A stretch of DNA of 10,389 nucleotides from Acidaminococcus fermentans (lineage in GTDB: Bacteria > Bacillota_C > Negativicutes > Acidaminococcales > Acidaminococcaceae): NCBI GenBank assembly GCA_004555735.1, contig SFHH01000074.1, positions 1-10,389 of the forward strand. Direction: 5' to 3'. The notes below the pieces were generated by a model. It was not told the origin of the DNA, searched no databases, and saw only the letters and a program-made list of their open reading frames with translations. Shown here piece after piece: positions 1 to 6,503 of the stretch (its first letter is position 1; each line of letters begins with the position of its first letter). The position numbers and the translations under genes are program-made.

Positions 1-814
1 CCTACTCCCCAGAACTTTAAAGACCCAGCAAGCAGAATATAACGTAAATCTGGAGCTGAACAAAATCCACCTGATTACCAGCCGCATCCCCGTTTTTGAA
101 AAGGGGAATTTGATCGGTGCCGTATCCATTTTCCGCAACCACACAGAAGTCATCAAACTCTCCGAGCAGCTGACCGGAGTCAATCATATGGTAGATGCCA
201 TGCGAGCCTATGCCCATGAATTCACCAACAAACTCCATGTGATATTGGGCTTGATCCAGACCGGCAACCGAGAAAAAGCGGTGGACTATATCATGCATAT
301 CACCACTCTCCAGAAGGGCAAGATCGGCATGATCATGAATACCATCAAGCTCCCCACCATATCTGCCCTTCTGATTGGCAAGATGTGCCGTGCCAACGAA
401 CTGAACATCGCCTTCGACATCGATCAAAACAGCGTTGTGGATGAAACAAAAGCCTTCCTGCCTGAAAATACCATAGCCACGATTTTAGGGAATCTTCTGG
501 AAAATGCTATGGAAAGCATCAACCTTTCCAAAGCAAAAGTCCGTGAAATCAATCTGGGGATTTTTTACACGGAAGAAGGCTTTTTCCTGACCATCAGTGA
601 TTCCGGGCAGGGTATCCCAGAAAAAGTCCTTCCCCACATTTTTGAAAAAAGCTTTTCTACGAAAGGCCAATTCAGGGGTACTGGATTGTTCCTCGTCAAA
701 GATCTGGTAGAATCCTATCATGGCGATATCCAGGTCACAACCGAAGAAAACAATGGAACCATATTTACCGTTTCCATAAAAAATGAAGCCAAAGAAAGGA
801 GTCCTCACACATGA
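1..814 (+). CDS. CitA/DcuS-type sensor histidine kinase, 3' part (5' end outside window)
   Basis: Membrane sensor kinase of the family that senses citrate and C4-dicarboxylates; it phosphorylates the response regulator encoded next. The frame is open from base 2, so the gene begins before the window and the internal TTG at 110 is not its start. The first ~45 residues look like the end of a PAS domain (ITSRIPVFEKGNLIGAVSIF). The dimerisation/phosphotransfer helix follows, with AHEFTNKLHVILGL typical of this family; the phospho-accepting His is at 215-217. The C-terminal ATPase domain has an N box (ILGNLLENAMESI), a G1 box (DSGQGIPE), an F-box-like EKSFSTKG and a G2 box (GTGLFLVKDLVESYHG). All catalytic motifs look intact. 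The periplasmic sensor domain is missing, so the ligand cannot be inferred. The stop overlaps the regulator's start codon (ATGA), implying translational coupling. Confidence 0.93.
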   Translation, partial: LLPRTLKTQQAEYNVNLELNKIHLITSRIPVFEKGNLIGAVSIFRNHTEVIKLSEQLTGVNHMVDAMRAYAHEFTNKLHVILGLIQTGNREKAVDYIMHITTLQKGKIGMIMNTIKLPTISALLIGKMCRANELNIAFDIDQNSVVDETKAFLPENTIATILGNLLENAMESINLSKAKVREINLGIFYTEEGFFLTISDSGQGIPEKVLPHIFEKSFSTKGQFRGTGLFLVKDLVESYHGDIQVTTEENNGTIFTVSIKNEAKERSPHT

Positions 815-1482
815 TCCGCACCATCATCGTAGAAGATGATCCCATGGTAGCAGCTCTCAACAAACAGTATCTGCTGAAATCTTCTTCTAAGCTGAAGATC
901 GTTGGAGCCTTCAAAGACGGGCAAAGTGCTTTGGACTACCTTCTCAAAAAGCCGGTGGATCTGGTCATCCTGGATGTATATCTGCCAGTCCTCAATGGAT
1001 TGGAACTGCTCCAGCAGATCCGTCAGGAAAAAATCGAAACGGACGTAATCATGGTCACCGCAGCCAGGAACCGTGACGAAATCCAGCTGGCCATGCGATT
1101 GGGGGTTATGGATTATCTGGTCAAGCCATTCGATTTTGACAGGTTCCAACAGGCAATCCAGCATTTCTTCCATAAACATGATTTAATGACATCCAAAACC
1201 ACACTGGACCAGGGAACCATCGATGCTATCGCCGCAGTGGAACCTTTGGATAAATCTCAATCTTTCCCCAAAGGCCTGCAAGCCCAAACCCTGAAAAAAG
1301 TCCTAGATTTTATCGCTTCTCTAGAAAATTTTACTTGTAAAGCAGTAGCAGTGGGTACCGGGCTGTCCATTGTCACCACCCAACGATACCTAAATTATCT
1401 AGTAGACCAACAGAAATTAAAGACAACCATCGATTATCATACAGGAGGCCGTCCCAAGCTAGTCTATCGGCTTTTAAAATAA
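811..1482 (+). CDS. CitB/DpiA/DctR-type response regulator
   Basis: Transcriptional regulator of 223 aa, partner of the upstream kinase. The receiver domain (about residues 1-120) has the acidic pocket E8-D9-D10, phospho-acceptor D55 in VILDVYLP, switch T83 and conserved K105 in YLVKPFDF. A linker leads to a C-terminal helix-turn-helix (about 165-223), with TCKAVAVGTGLSIVTTQRYLNYLVDQQKL as the likely DNA-binding helices and a final GGRPKLVYRLL wing. This arrangement is characteristic of the citrate/malate-type regulators. The ATG lies inside the ATGA overlap with the kinase; AAAGGAG at 795-801 gives a ribosome site at fair spacing. Its targets are probably carboxylate transport or catabolic genes, but none adjoins it: the next operon is convergent and has its own LysR regulator. 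Base composition here is visibly more AT-rich than in the dehydratase operon. Confidence 0.92.
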   Translation: MIRTIIVEDDPMVAALNKQYLLKSSSKLKIVGAFKDGQSALDYLLKKPVDLVILDVYLPVLNGLELLQQIRQEKIETDVIMVTAARNRDEIQLAMRLGVMDYLVKPFDFDRFQQAIQHFFHKHDLMTSKTTLDQGTIDAIAAVEPLDKSQSFPKGLQAQTLKKVLDFIASLENFTCKAVAVGTGLSIVTTQRYLNYLVDQQKLKTTIDYHTGGRPKLVYRLLK

Positions 1483-1503
1483 AAGTAGACGTATAGAAAA
1501 CTA

Positions 1504-1561
1504 AATAAGGCTGTGCAAAGATTCCGATTCGAAGAAAGGGAGCTTCTTTCACAGCCTTATT
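1504..1561. terminator. Bidirectional terminator-like hairpin between convergent operons
   Basis: A perfect 12-bp stem (AATAAGGCTGTG at 1504-1515 with its complement at 1550-1561) extends past one bulged C at 1516 into five more pairs (1517-1521 with 1545-1549). T-rich sequence follows on both strands: TTTTCAGTTGTTTG on plus, and TTTAGTTTTC on minus. It sits between the end of the response regulator and the end of the dehydratase gene, so it can serve both. The loop of 23 bases is long for a classic intrinsic terminator. Confidence 0.72.
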
Positions 1562-1622
1562 CCATTTTCAGTTGTTTGTTCTTTCTGGAGCAATAACCAG
1601 CCCGCGGACTATCCGGGGTTTA

Positions 1623-3284
1623 TCATTTCTTCCGATCATACAGCCACAGAGCCCCTTCATCCGCCCCATGGACACATTCCTGGTAGGCTGCCAGCATACC
1701 GGGAGCCTTGTGGTCCGGGGCTTTGGCCTCTTTCAGGCGCCGGGCGATTTCTTCTTCCGGCACTTCCAATTCCAGAATTTTCTTGTCCAGATCGATGGTG
1801 ATCATATCCCCGTCCCGCACCGCAGCAATGGGACCGCCCTCATAGGCTTCCGGACAGATGTGGCCTACGCAGGGACCCCGGGAGGCTCCGGAAAACCGTC
1901 CGTCAGTAATCATGGCCACGGATTTATGGAGGCCCATCCCCACCAAAGTGGCAGCTGGGATGGACATCTCCCGCATGCCCGGTCCCCCTTTGGGCCCTTC
2001 ATACCGGATGACCAGCACGCAGCCCGGTTTGATTTTATCGGCCATGAAGGACTGCATCAGTTCTTCTTCGCTTTCAAAGACCACGGCCGGCCCTCTGTGA
2101 TGGAACATCTCTGGATCCACACCGCTCTTCTTCACCACGGCCCCCCGGGGAGCCAGATTCCCGTGGAGGATGGTAAAGCAGCCGTCCGGATACAAAGGAT
2201 CTTCCGCCGTATGGATCACGTCCCGGTCCACCGGTCCCTGGAAGCTGTCCAGGAGCTGCCGCATGGTCCCGCCAAAGGCCATGGGCACATCCAGATGGAG
2301 CTGGCTGCGGATTTCGTTAAGGGAAGCCCGTACGCCTCCGGCCAGGTAATAATCCCACAAGTTGTATTTGCTGGACGGTTTCATCTTGGCTACCACCGGC
2401 ACGCTTTCCTGGATGGCATCGAATTCATCCAGAGTCAGGGAAACTCCCGCACACTTGGCAATGGCCATCACGTGCATGACAAAGTTGGTAGACCCTCCGG
2501 TGGCAGACACGTGGCGGATTCCATTCTCCAAGGATTCCCGGGTCATAAAGGTCCGGGCATTTACCTGTTTCTTTACCAATTCGACGATTTTTTCTCCTAC
2601 ATTCCTTGCTTGTTTCACTTTATCAGAGGCACAATAGAGCATAGCGGTAGAATCTGGAGGGCAGAGGCCCAGTACTTCAGCAAAGACCCCCATGGTATTG
2701 GCAGTCCCGTACATGGAACAGGTGCCACAGGAATAGCACACATGGTCTTCATAATCCCGGAACTGCTCCTGGGTGATCCGACCGGCCTTCACTTCCCCTA
2801 TGGATTCCTTCAGGTCGCTGGTAGCCATGGGATGATCCCGTCCCGGGATCTGATAAGGCACCATGGACCCTGCGGTGAGGACCAATGCTGGGATATCCAG
2901 AGCCCCAGCGCACATCAGCATACCGGGGACGATCTTATCACAGGAACACAGGAACACCATCCCGTCGAAATGATGGGCCCGTGCCATGGCTTCTGCTGAA
3001 GCCGCGATCATATCCCGCTGGGGCAGAACATACTGCATCCCCAGCATCTGGGACATCCCGTCACAGGGAGCCGGCACTCCGAATTCGGCCGGCGTTCCCC
3101 CTGCTGCCCAAATCCCTTCTTTCACATATTGGGCTAATTCCTTGAAGGGTTTGTGGCCCGGATTCACATCATTCCAGGAATTCACGATGCCGATCAGGGG
3201 TTTGTCGATATCTTTTCTCCGATACCCCACTGAAGCCATCAGCCCCTGATAATACGCATCCGTAATCTTATCATACCGTCCCAT
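1623..3284 (-). CDS. IlvD/Edd-family dehydratase (sugar acid or dihydroxy-acid dehydratase)
   Basis: Iron-sulfur dehydratase of 553 aa, full length for the family, removing water from a 2,3-dihydroxy acid to give a 2-keto-3-deoxy acid. Visible motifs: PLIGIVNSWNDVNPGH (29-44), PCDGMSQMLGMQY (73-85), CSCDKIVPGM (113-122), CYSCGTCSMYGTANTM (183-198), DGCFTILHGNLAP, then VIRYEGPKGGPGMREM and MITDGRFSGASRGPCVGHICPEA near the C-terminus. C115 and C186/C189 are the probable cluster ligands. The PGH at 42-44 resembles the E. coli IlvD type rather than the PCN form of the 2Fe-2S dehydratases; that assignment is inference. SMYGTANTM resembles Edd and sugar acid members more than the SGMFTANSM of biosynthetic IlvD. 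It is third in an operon, 29 bases after a UxaA-type subunit, with no ilvB, ilvC or leu genes nearby; I therefore favour a catabolic sugar acid dehydratase, with true IlvD as the alternative. AGGAGAGA precedes the ATG. Confidence 0.9.
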   Translation of the reverse strand: MGRYDKITDAYYQGLMASVGYRRKDIDKPLIGIVNSWNDVNPGHKPFKELAQYVKEGIWAAGGTPAEFGVPAPCDGMSQMLGMQYVLPQRDMIAASAEAMARAHHFDGMVFLCSCDKIVPGMLMCAGALDIPALVLTAGSMVPYQIPGRDHPMATSDLKESIGEVKAGRITQEQFRDYEDHVCYSCGTCSMYGTANTMGVFAEVLGLCPPDSTAMLYCASDKVKQARNVGEKIVELVKKQVNARTFMTRESLENGIRHVSATGGSTNFVMHVMAIAKCAGVSLTLDEFDAIQESVPVVAKMKPSSKYNLWDYYLAGGVRASLNEIRSQLHLDVPMAFGGTMRQLLDSFQGPVDRDVIHTAEDPLYPDGCFTILHGNLAPRGAVVKKSGVDPEMFHHRGPAVVFESEEELMQSFMADKIKPGCVLVIRYEGPKGGPGMREMSIPAATLVGMGLHKSVAMITDGRFSGASRGPCVGHICPEAYEGGPIAAVRDGDMITIDLDKKILELEVPEEEIARRLKEAKAPDHKAPGMLAAYQECVHGADEGALWLYDRKK

Positions 3285-3313
3285 TCGTCTCTCTCCTGTC
3301 TCTTTATATGATG

Positions 3314-4549
3314 TCAGCAGTTACCCACTTCTTTTTCGTGTTTCCGCAGCTCCGCCGGGTCCTTTTTGTGGTATCCATGGCGCCGGGCCACACAGAACAG
3401 TTCCGTACCTCCCAGCTTTTCCGCTGCCGTCTGTTCTCCGCTGGCCACCCGGATCACCAGATCCAGCAGTCTCTCCCCTTCTTCTTCGATACTGGCTCCC
3501 TGGCTGATGATGGGAGAGGCATCGAAATCGAAGCATTCCATCATGGCAGCATAAGTTTTGTAATTCCCCGTCACTTTCAGCACCGGCACCAAAGGATGCC
3601 CCGTAGCATGGCCCCGTCCTGTGGTGAAGGCGATCAGCTGACTGCCGCATCCGATTTCCCCGGTGACTACTTCCCCGTCCTGGCTTTCGTAATCCATCAG
3701 GAACAGCCCGTGCTGCCCTTTCTGGGGCGGAATGGCATAGGGCAGTACATCCTGGATAGGATGGGTCCCGCCTTTGTGGACGCCTCCCAGTGCCTTTTCC
3801 ACTACGCTGCTGACCCCTCCGGCAAAATTGCCCCGGCTGATCAGGTGGTTCCGGTTTTCCGGCAGGCTGAAGTCCAACCCACCCCGGAGTACATCTTCGA
3901 TTTCATAAACCGCATCGTAGATTTTTTGTGCCACCTGAGCATTCACTGCCCGTTTGGCCAAGAACTTTTCTGTTCCCAGCAGTTCATTCAGCTCACTGAG
4001 GATAGCACTGCCACCTGCATCTACCAGCCGGTCCACCATATTCCCTACCGCCGGGTTGGAAGCCAAACCGCTGGTGGCATCGGTCCCTCCGCATTTCGTC
4101 CCCACCATCAGGGCACTGAGGGGGCAGGGCACCCGCTGCTGCTGAGCCAAGATCTCTGCAAATTTCTTTCCTGTGGCCACAGCTTTTTCTACGATTTTCG
4201 TCGGTCCCCCCTCTTCCTGGATCACGAATTTCGCCACGGGTTTCCCGGTGGCTTTGACAGCCTGGTACAATTCTTCTGGGTCGAACCGCTCACAGCCCAG
4301 ACCTACCACGATTACTGCCCCTGCATTGGGATGGCATCCCATGGCTTTCAATGTCCTAGCCGTCAGTTCCAGATCCAGTCCCACCTGAGCACAGCCCACA
4401 CAGTGGGTCATGGGGACGGCTCCCGGAATCTGGGCAGCAATCTTCTGCACCGTGGAATTGGCACAGAACACGGAAGGCAGGATCACCAGATAGTTCCGGG
4501 TCCCCACCGAGCCGTCCGCCCTTTGGTATCCCATAAATGTACGTTCCAT
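3314..4549 (-). CDS. UxaA/GarD-family dehydratase, large (catalytic) subunit
   Basis: Protein of 411 aa covering the central and C-terminal parts of altronate/galactarate dehydratases, with the SAF part encoded separately upstream. Family motifs: GYQRADGSVGTRNYLVI (7-23), MTHCVGCAQVG (47-57), VVGLGCERF (81-89), TKCGGTDATSGLASNPAVGNMVD (151-173), SAILSELNELLG (181-192), GNFAGGVSSVVEKALGGVHKGG (240-261) and TTGRGHATGHPLVPVLKVTGN (309-329). The conserved Cys and His residues fit an iron-dependent lyase of a hydroxy acid. The ATG follows AGGGGG at 9 bases' distance, and lies 22 bases after the small-subunit stop, so the two are surely co-translated. The split organisation occurs in altronate dehydratase relatives and in (2R)-sulfolactate sulfo-lyase SuyAB; sequence reading alone cannot separate these. 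A substrate shared with the downstream IlvD-type enzyme, or successive steps on related sugar acids, would fit. Confidence 0.92.
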   Translation of the reverse strand: MERTFMGYQRADGSVGTRNYLVILPSVFCANSTVQKIAAQIPGAVPMTHCVGCAQVGLDLELTARTLKAMGCHPNAGAVIVVGLGCERFDPEELYQAVKATGKPVAKFVIQEEGGPTKIVEKAVATGKKFAEILAQQQRVPCPLSALMVGTKCGGTDATSGLASNPAVGNMVDRLVDAGGSAILSELNELLGTEKFLAKRAVNAQVAQKIYDAVYEIEDVLRGGLDFSLPENRNHLISRGNFAGGVSSVVEKALGGVHKGGTHPIQDVLPYAIPPQKGQHGLFLMDYESQDGEVVTGEIGCGSQLIAFTTGRGHATGHPLVPVLKVTGNYKTYAAMMECFDFDASPIISQGASIEEEGERLLDLVIRVASGEQTAAEKLGGTELFCVARRHGYHKKDPAELRKHEKEVGNC

Positions 4550-4571
4550 GTATCTTACCCCCTATCGTCCG

Positions 4572-4844
4572 TCAGATCTTCCCACGGTCACATCCCATAT
4601 TGTGCATATGGATCCAGGTCCCTTTGGGTGCATCACTGAGCATATATCCGATTTCTTCTCCGTATTTGATGACGGAGTCGCCTTTTTTCAAATCCTTGAC
4701 TGCCACCTTATGGCCAAATTCGATATCTTCCAGAAGGACAATGGTCTCTCCCTCCGGAGTTTCCACGGTATCTCCCTTATAGGCATCCTCCAGCACGCAC
4801 ATGACGGAATCTTCCGGATGGATACGCAGGCTTCTTCTCAGCAT
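4572..4844 (-). CDS. UxaA-family SAF-domain small subunit
   Basis: Protein of 90 aa corresponding to the N-terminal SAF domain of altronate dehydratase, or to SuyA of sulfolactate sulfo-lyase. Motifs: LRIHPEDSV near the start, DIEFGHKVAVKDLKKGDSVIKYGEEIGY (40-66) and TWIHMHNMGCDRGK at the C-terminus (76-89), the conserved signature of this domain. I chose the ATG at 4844 because GAGGTGG (4858-4852) lies 7 bases before it; the ATG at 4850, two codons earlier, is only one base from that site. The open frame continues far upstream into the opposing LysR gene, but that extension has no family match and overlaps the regulator, so I reject it. First gene of the operon; partner of the 411-aa subunit. 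Confidence 0.92.
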   Translation of the reverse strand: MLRRSLRIHPEDSVMCVLEDAYKGDTVETPEGETIVLLEDIEFGHKVAVKDLKKGDSVIKYGEEIGYMLSDAPKGTWIHMHNMGCDRGKI

Positions 4845-4895
4845 GGTCATTCCACCTCTTTTCTCTAGCAGTATTTTCATTATTCTCTGACTTTT

Positions 4896-4924
4896 ATAAT
4901 AAAAGTAACACATTTTTCTCACAA
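4896..4924 (-). promoter_or_regulatory. Candidate promoter of the dehydratase operon
   Basis: On the minus strand TTGTGA (4924-4919) and TATTAT (4901-4896) are 17 bases apart, 4/6 and 5/6 matches to the sigma-A consensus. The start codon lies about 52 bases downstream of the -10. The -35 coincides with one of the TTGTGA half-sites, which would let a LysR activator contact polymerase. Confidence 0.5.
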
Positions 4925-4949
4925 TGTAAAACAAAACATCTTCACTATA

Positions 4950-4976
4950 TTCACAATGATTACCTTGTGATAAAAT
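4950..4976 (+). promoter_or_regulatory. Candidate extended -10 promoter of LysR 1
   Basis: TGATAAAAT (4968-4976) matches an extended -10 (TGn + TAAAAT). A weak -35, TTCACA at 4950-4955, is 15 bases upstream, short of ideal. The start codon is 40 bases downstream of the -10. Confidence 0.4.
4951..4970. promoter_or_regulatory. Candidate LysR operator, inverted repeat TCACAA-N8-TTGTGA
   Basis: A perfect 6-bp inverted repeat with an 8-base spacer lies midway between the divergent dehydratase and LysR genes, within an AT-rich region. A third copy of the half-site (TCACAA, 4919-4924) is 32 bases to the left, about three helical turns away, on the operon's -35. Dyads at this place and spacing are usual for LysR activators. 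The right half-site abuts the regulator's own -10, so self-repression is likely. The assignment to LysR 1 is inferred from position. Confidence 0.48.
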
Positions 4977-5016
4977 AGAGAAAGCAAATCTTTCCTGAAC
5001 CCTGAAGGAGGAAGCC

Positions 5017-5991
5017 ATGGATACCTCACAGAAGATGTTCCTGCTGGCCGTAGAAGAAATGAACTTCACCCGGGCCGCCAAACGGGCCCATGTGACCCAG
5101 CAGTGCCTCAGTGAACATATCAAGCATCTGGAGACGGAACTGGGGACCAAGCTGTTCCAGCGCACGCCCCGGCTGACCATCACAGAATCGGGCATTGCCC
5201 TGCGGAAGACCCTGCTGCGGATCTCCAATCTGGAAAAGAACCTCTCCCAGAAAATCCAGGAAATCGAAAAAGGACAGATCGGGGAGATCCATCTGGGTCT
5301 CAATGCCACCCGAGCCCATATCCTGCTCCCCAACATCCTGCCCCAGTTCCATCGGATGTATCCCAAAGTGAACATTATCATCACCCTCCAGGATACAGAG
5401 GAACTGGTCCAGCTGATGCTAAACCAGAAATTAGATGTGCTGCTGGGAGTGGATTATCCTCCGGATCCTCTCTTGACCCCGATTCCAGTGGGAGAAGAGA
5501 TCCTGATTCTCACCGCCACCAACCAGTTCCTGAAAAATCATTATCGGGGTCCAGGTCCCTGGCAGGATCTCCATCCCGGGGATTTCCTGGATTTCCGGCA
5601 GTTCGTGGCCCTACCCCTGGTGGGGAACCGGCAGAAAAGTACCGTCCAGCACCTGTACACCGCTTTCCTCAAAAGCCAAAATATCTACGCCCAGCAGATC
5701 GTATCCATCAGTGATTATGGGACCCAGTTCGAGCTTTGCAAGAAGGGTCTGGCAGCCACTTTTTCTTCTTCCTTCATGTACCATGTGATCCAAGAATGCA
5801 ATCGGACCTTCCCTGGCTCGGCCCCCCTGGTCCCCCTCCGGATCCTCCACGCCGACCATCGGATCCAGACCCATCTCTTTGTTCCCAAACGCCCCTTCGT
5901 CCCCCGGTACATGCAGGATTTCCTCCGGATCCTGTCCACCGAGATCAAACGCTACCATAAGGAGATTGCAGAGATTTTTTGGTATCAATGA
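5017..5991 (+). CDS. LysR-family regulator, divergent from the dehydratase operon
   Basis: Transcription factor of 324 aa, near the usual family length. Residues 1-60 form the winged helix-turn-helix: FLLAVEEMNFTRAAKRAHVTQQCLSEHIKHLETELGTKLFQRT, the standard LysR signature. A helical linker (about 65-90) leads to the periplasmic-binding-like effector domain, which begins at IGEIHLGLNATRAHILLPNILPQF. AAGGAGG ends six bases before the ATG at 5017, confirming the start. Divergent orientation, with 172 bases between, makes the dehydratase operon its likely target and a sugar acid or dehydratase product its likely co-inducer; both are inference. The tail after about residue 310 (KRYHKEIAEIFWYQ) extends a little past the typical domain end. 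Confidence 0.94.
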   Translation: MDTSQKMFLLAVEEMNFTRAAKRAHVTQQCLSEHIKHLETELGTKLFQRTPRLTITESGIALRKTLLRISNLEKNLSQKIQEIEKGQIGEIHLGLNATRAHILLPNILPQFHRMYPKVNIIITLQDTEELVQLMLNQKLDVLLGVDYPPDPLLTPIPVGEEILILTATNQFLKNHYRGPGPWQDLHPGDFLDFRQFVALPLVGNRQKSTVQHLYTAFLKSQNIYAQQIVSISDYGTQFELCKKGLAATFSSSFMYHVIQECNRTFPGSAPLVPLRILHADHRIQTHLFVPKRPFVPRYMQDFLRILSTEIKRYHKEIAEIFWYQ

Positions 5992-5995
5992 AAAG

Positions 5996-6038
5996 GGGGT
6001 TGTTGCACGTGGATGATTTTCACACGTGCAACAACCCC
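5996..6038. terminator. Strong terminator hairpin, 16-bp perfect stem
   Basis: GGGGTTGTTGCACGTG at 5996-6011 pairs perfectly with 6023-6038 across an 11-base loop. It starts five bases after the LysR stop codon. TTAATCTTTT follows on plus; on minus the stem runs into CCTTTT. It lies between convergent genes (LysR 1 and the small membrane protein) and can end both transcripts. Confidence 0.88.
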
Positions 6039-6046
6039 TTAATCTT

Positions 6047-6448
6047 TTAAAAGAACACCGACCCCACATACACAAACAGGATCATCAAATCCAAGAAGCA
6101 GCAGTACCCGAAGCACCGATTGGTCCATTCGAACTTGCTGACCAGTTTCCGGTCCTGGGTCAACAGGAATTCGGACCGGAGGCATTCGGTGAGCCCCCGG
6201 AAGGCCAGGGTCAGTCCCACGGGCAAGATCACCCAGGAACTGTGGGCGAACAAAGGCTGTTCCCCGGATACATTCACCATCCCCCGGACAAAGAAATACA
6301 GCAGCAAGGCCACCCCCAGGAGATAATGGATGATGCCCACCTTCCAGTATACAAACCGTTTCACAACCACACAGCTAAAAAGCGTAAGACCGATGACCGC
6401 CAAAGGGCTGGCCAGCATAAATGGCAGACTGCTTTCCATGATTTCCAC
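6047..6448 (-). CDS. Small four-segment membrane protein, function unknown
   Basis: I do not recognise this 133-aa protein. Counted from the internal ATG at 6439 (a 130-aa form), four hydrophobic segments lie at about residues 8-26, 33-51, 65-82 and 109-129, with no signal-peptide cleavage pattern. Charged KR, VRG and EWTNR stretches separate them, and the third and fourth segments are joined by a polar loop (TECLRSEFLLTQDRKLVSKFEW). I prefer the GTG at 6448, since AAGGA sits six bases before it; the ATG has only a weak GGGTGG site. The open frame runs on to 6952, but that upstream part is low-complexity sequence antisense-like to LysR 2 and is not credible. It has its own promoter and terminator and is likely monocistronic. 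It might form part of a small transporter or an integral regulator; neither is supported by motifs. Confidence 0.72.
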   Translation of the reverse strand: MEIMESSLPFMLASPLAVIGLTLFSCVVVKRFVYWKVGIIHYLLGVALLLYFFVRGMVNVSGEQPLFAHSSWVILPVGLTLAFRGLTECLRSEFLLTQDRKLVSKFEWTNRCFGYCCFLDLMILFVYVGSVFF

Positions 6449-6494
6449 CCAAATTCCTTCCCGATGATTTTTCACTGACAGACTGAACTTGTAT

Positions 6495-6503
6495 ATTATA
6501 CCA
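6495..6503 (-). promoter_or_regulatory. Extended -10 promoter of the small membrane protein
   Basis: On the minus strand TGGTATAAT is a perfect extended -10 (TGn-TATAAT). Its TATAAT contains the TAA stop codon of LysR 2. No convincing -35 is present, as often with extended -10 promoters. The predicted start site lies about 35-45 bases before the GTG at 6448. Confidence 0.55.

Noticed and set aside
1572..2999. Long plus-strand open frame (475 codons) opposite the dehydratase
   Set aside because: It is antisense to a full-length IlvD/Edd protein with all family motifs; its His/Pro/Gly-rich translation matches no family I know and it lacks a ribosome site.
3308..4639. Plus-strand open frame of 443 codons opposite the UxaA-type subunit
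   Set aside because: Antisense shadow of a gene with clear motifs; the translation is compositionally odd and the frame continues into the operon's regulatory end.
4951..4970. CRP or FNR site
   Set aside because: The half-sites point the wrong way for CRP (TGTGA-N6-TCACA), and the sequence does not match TTGAT-N4-ATCAA.
4845..5384. Upstream extension of the SAF protein's open frame
   Set aside because: It runs antisense through the start of LysR 1, and the SAF domain begins properly at 4844 with a good ribosome site.
5996..6038. Small regulatory RNA
   Set aside because: A single long hairpin five bases after a stop codon, between convergent genes, is better explained as a terminator; no promoter leads into it.
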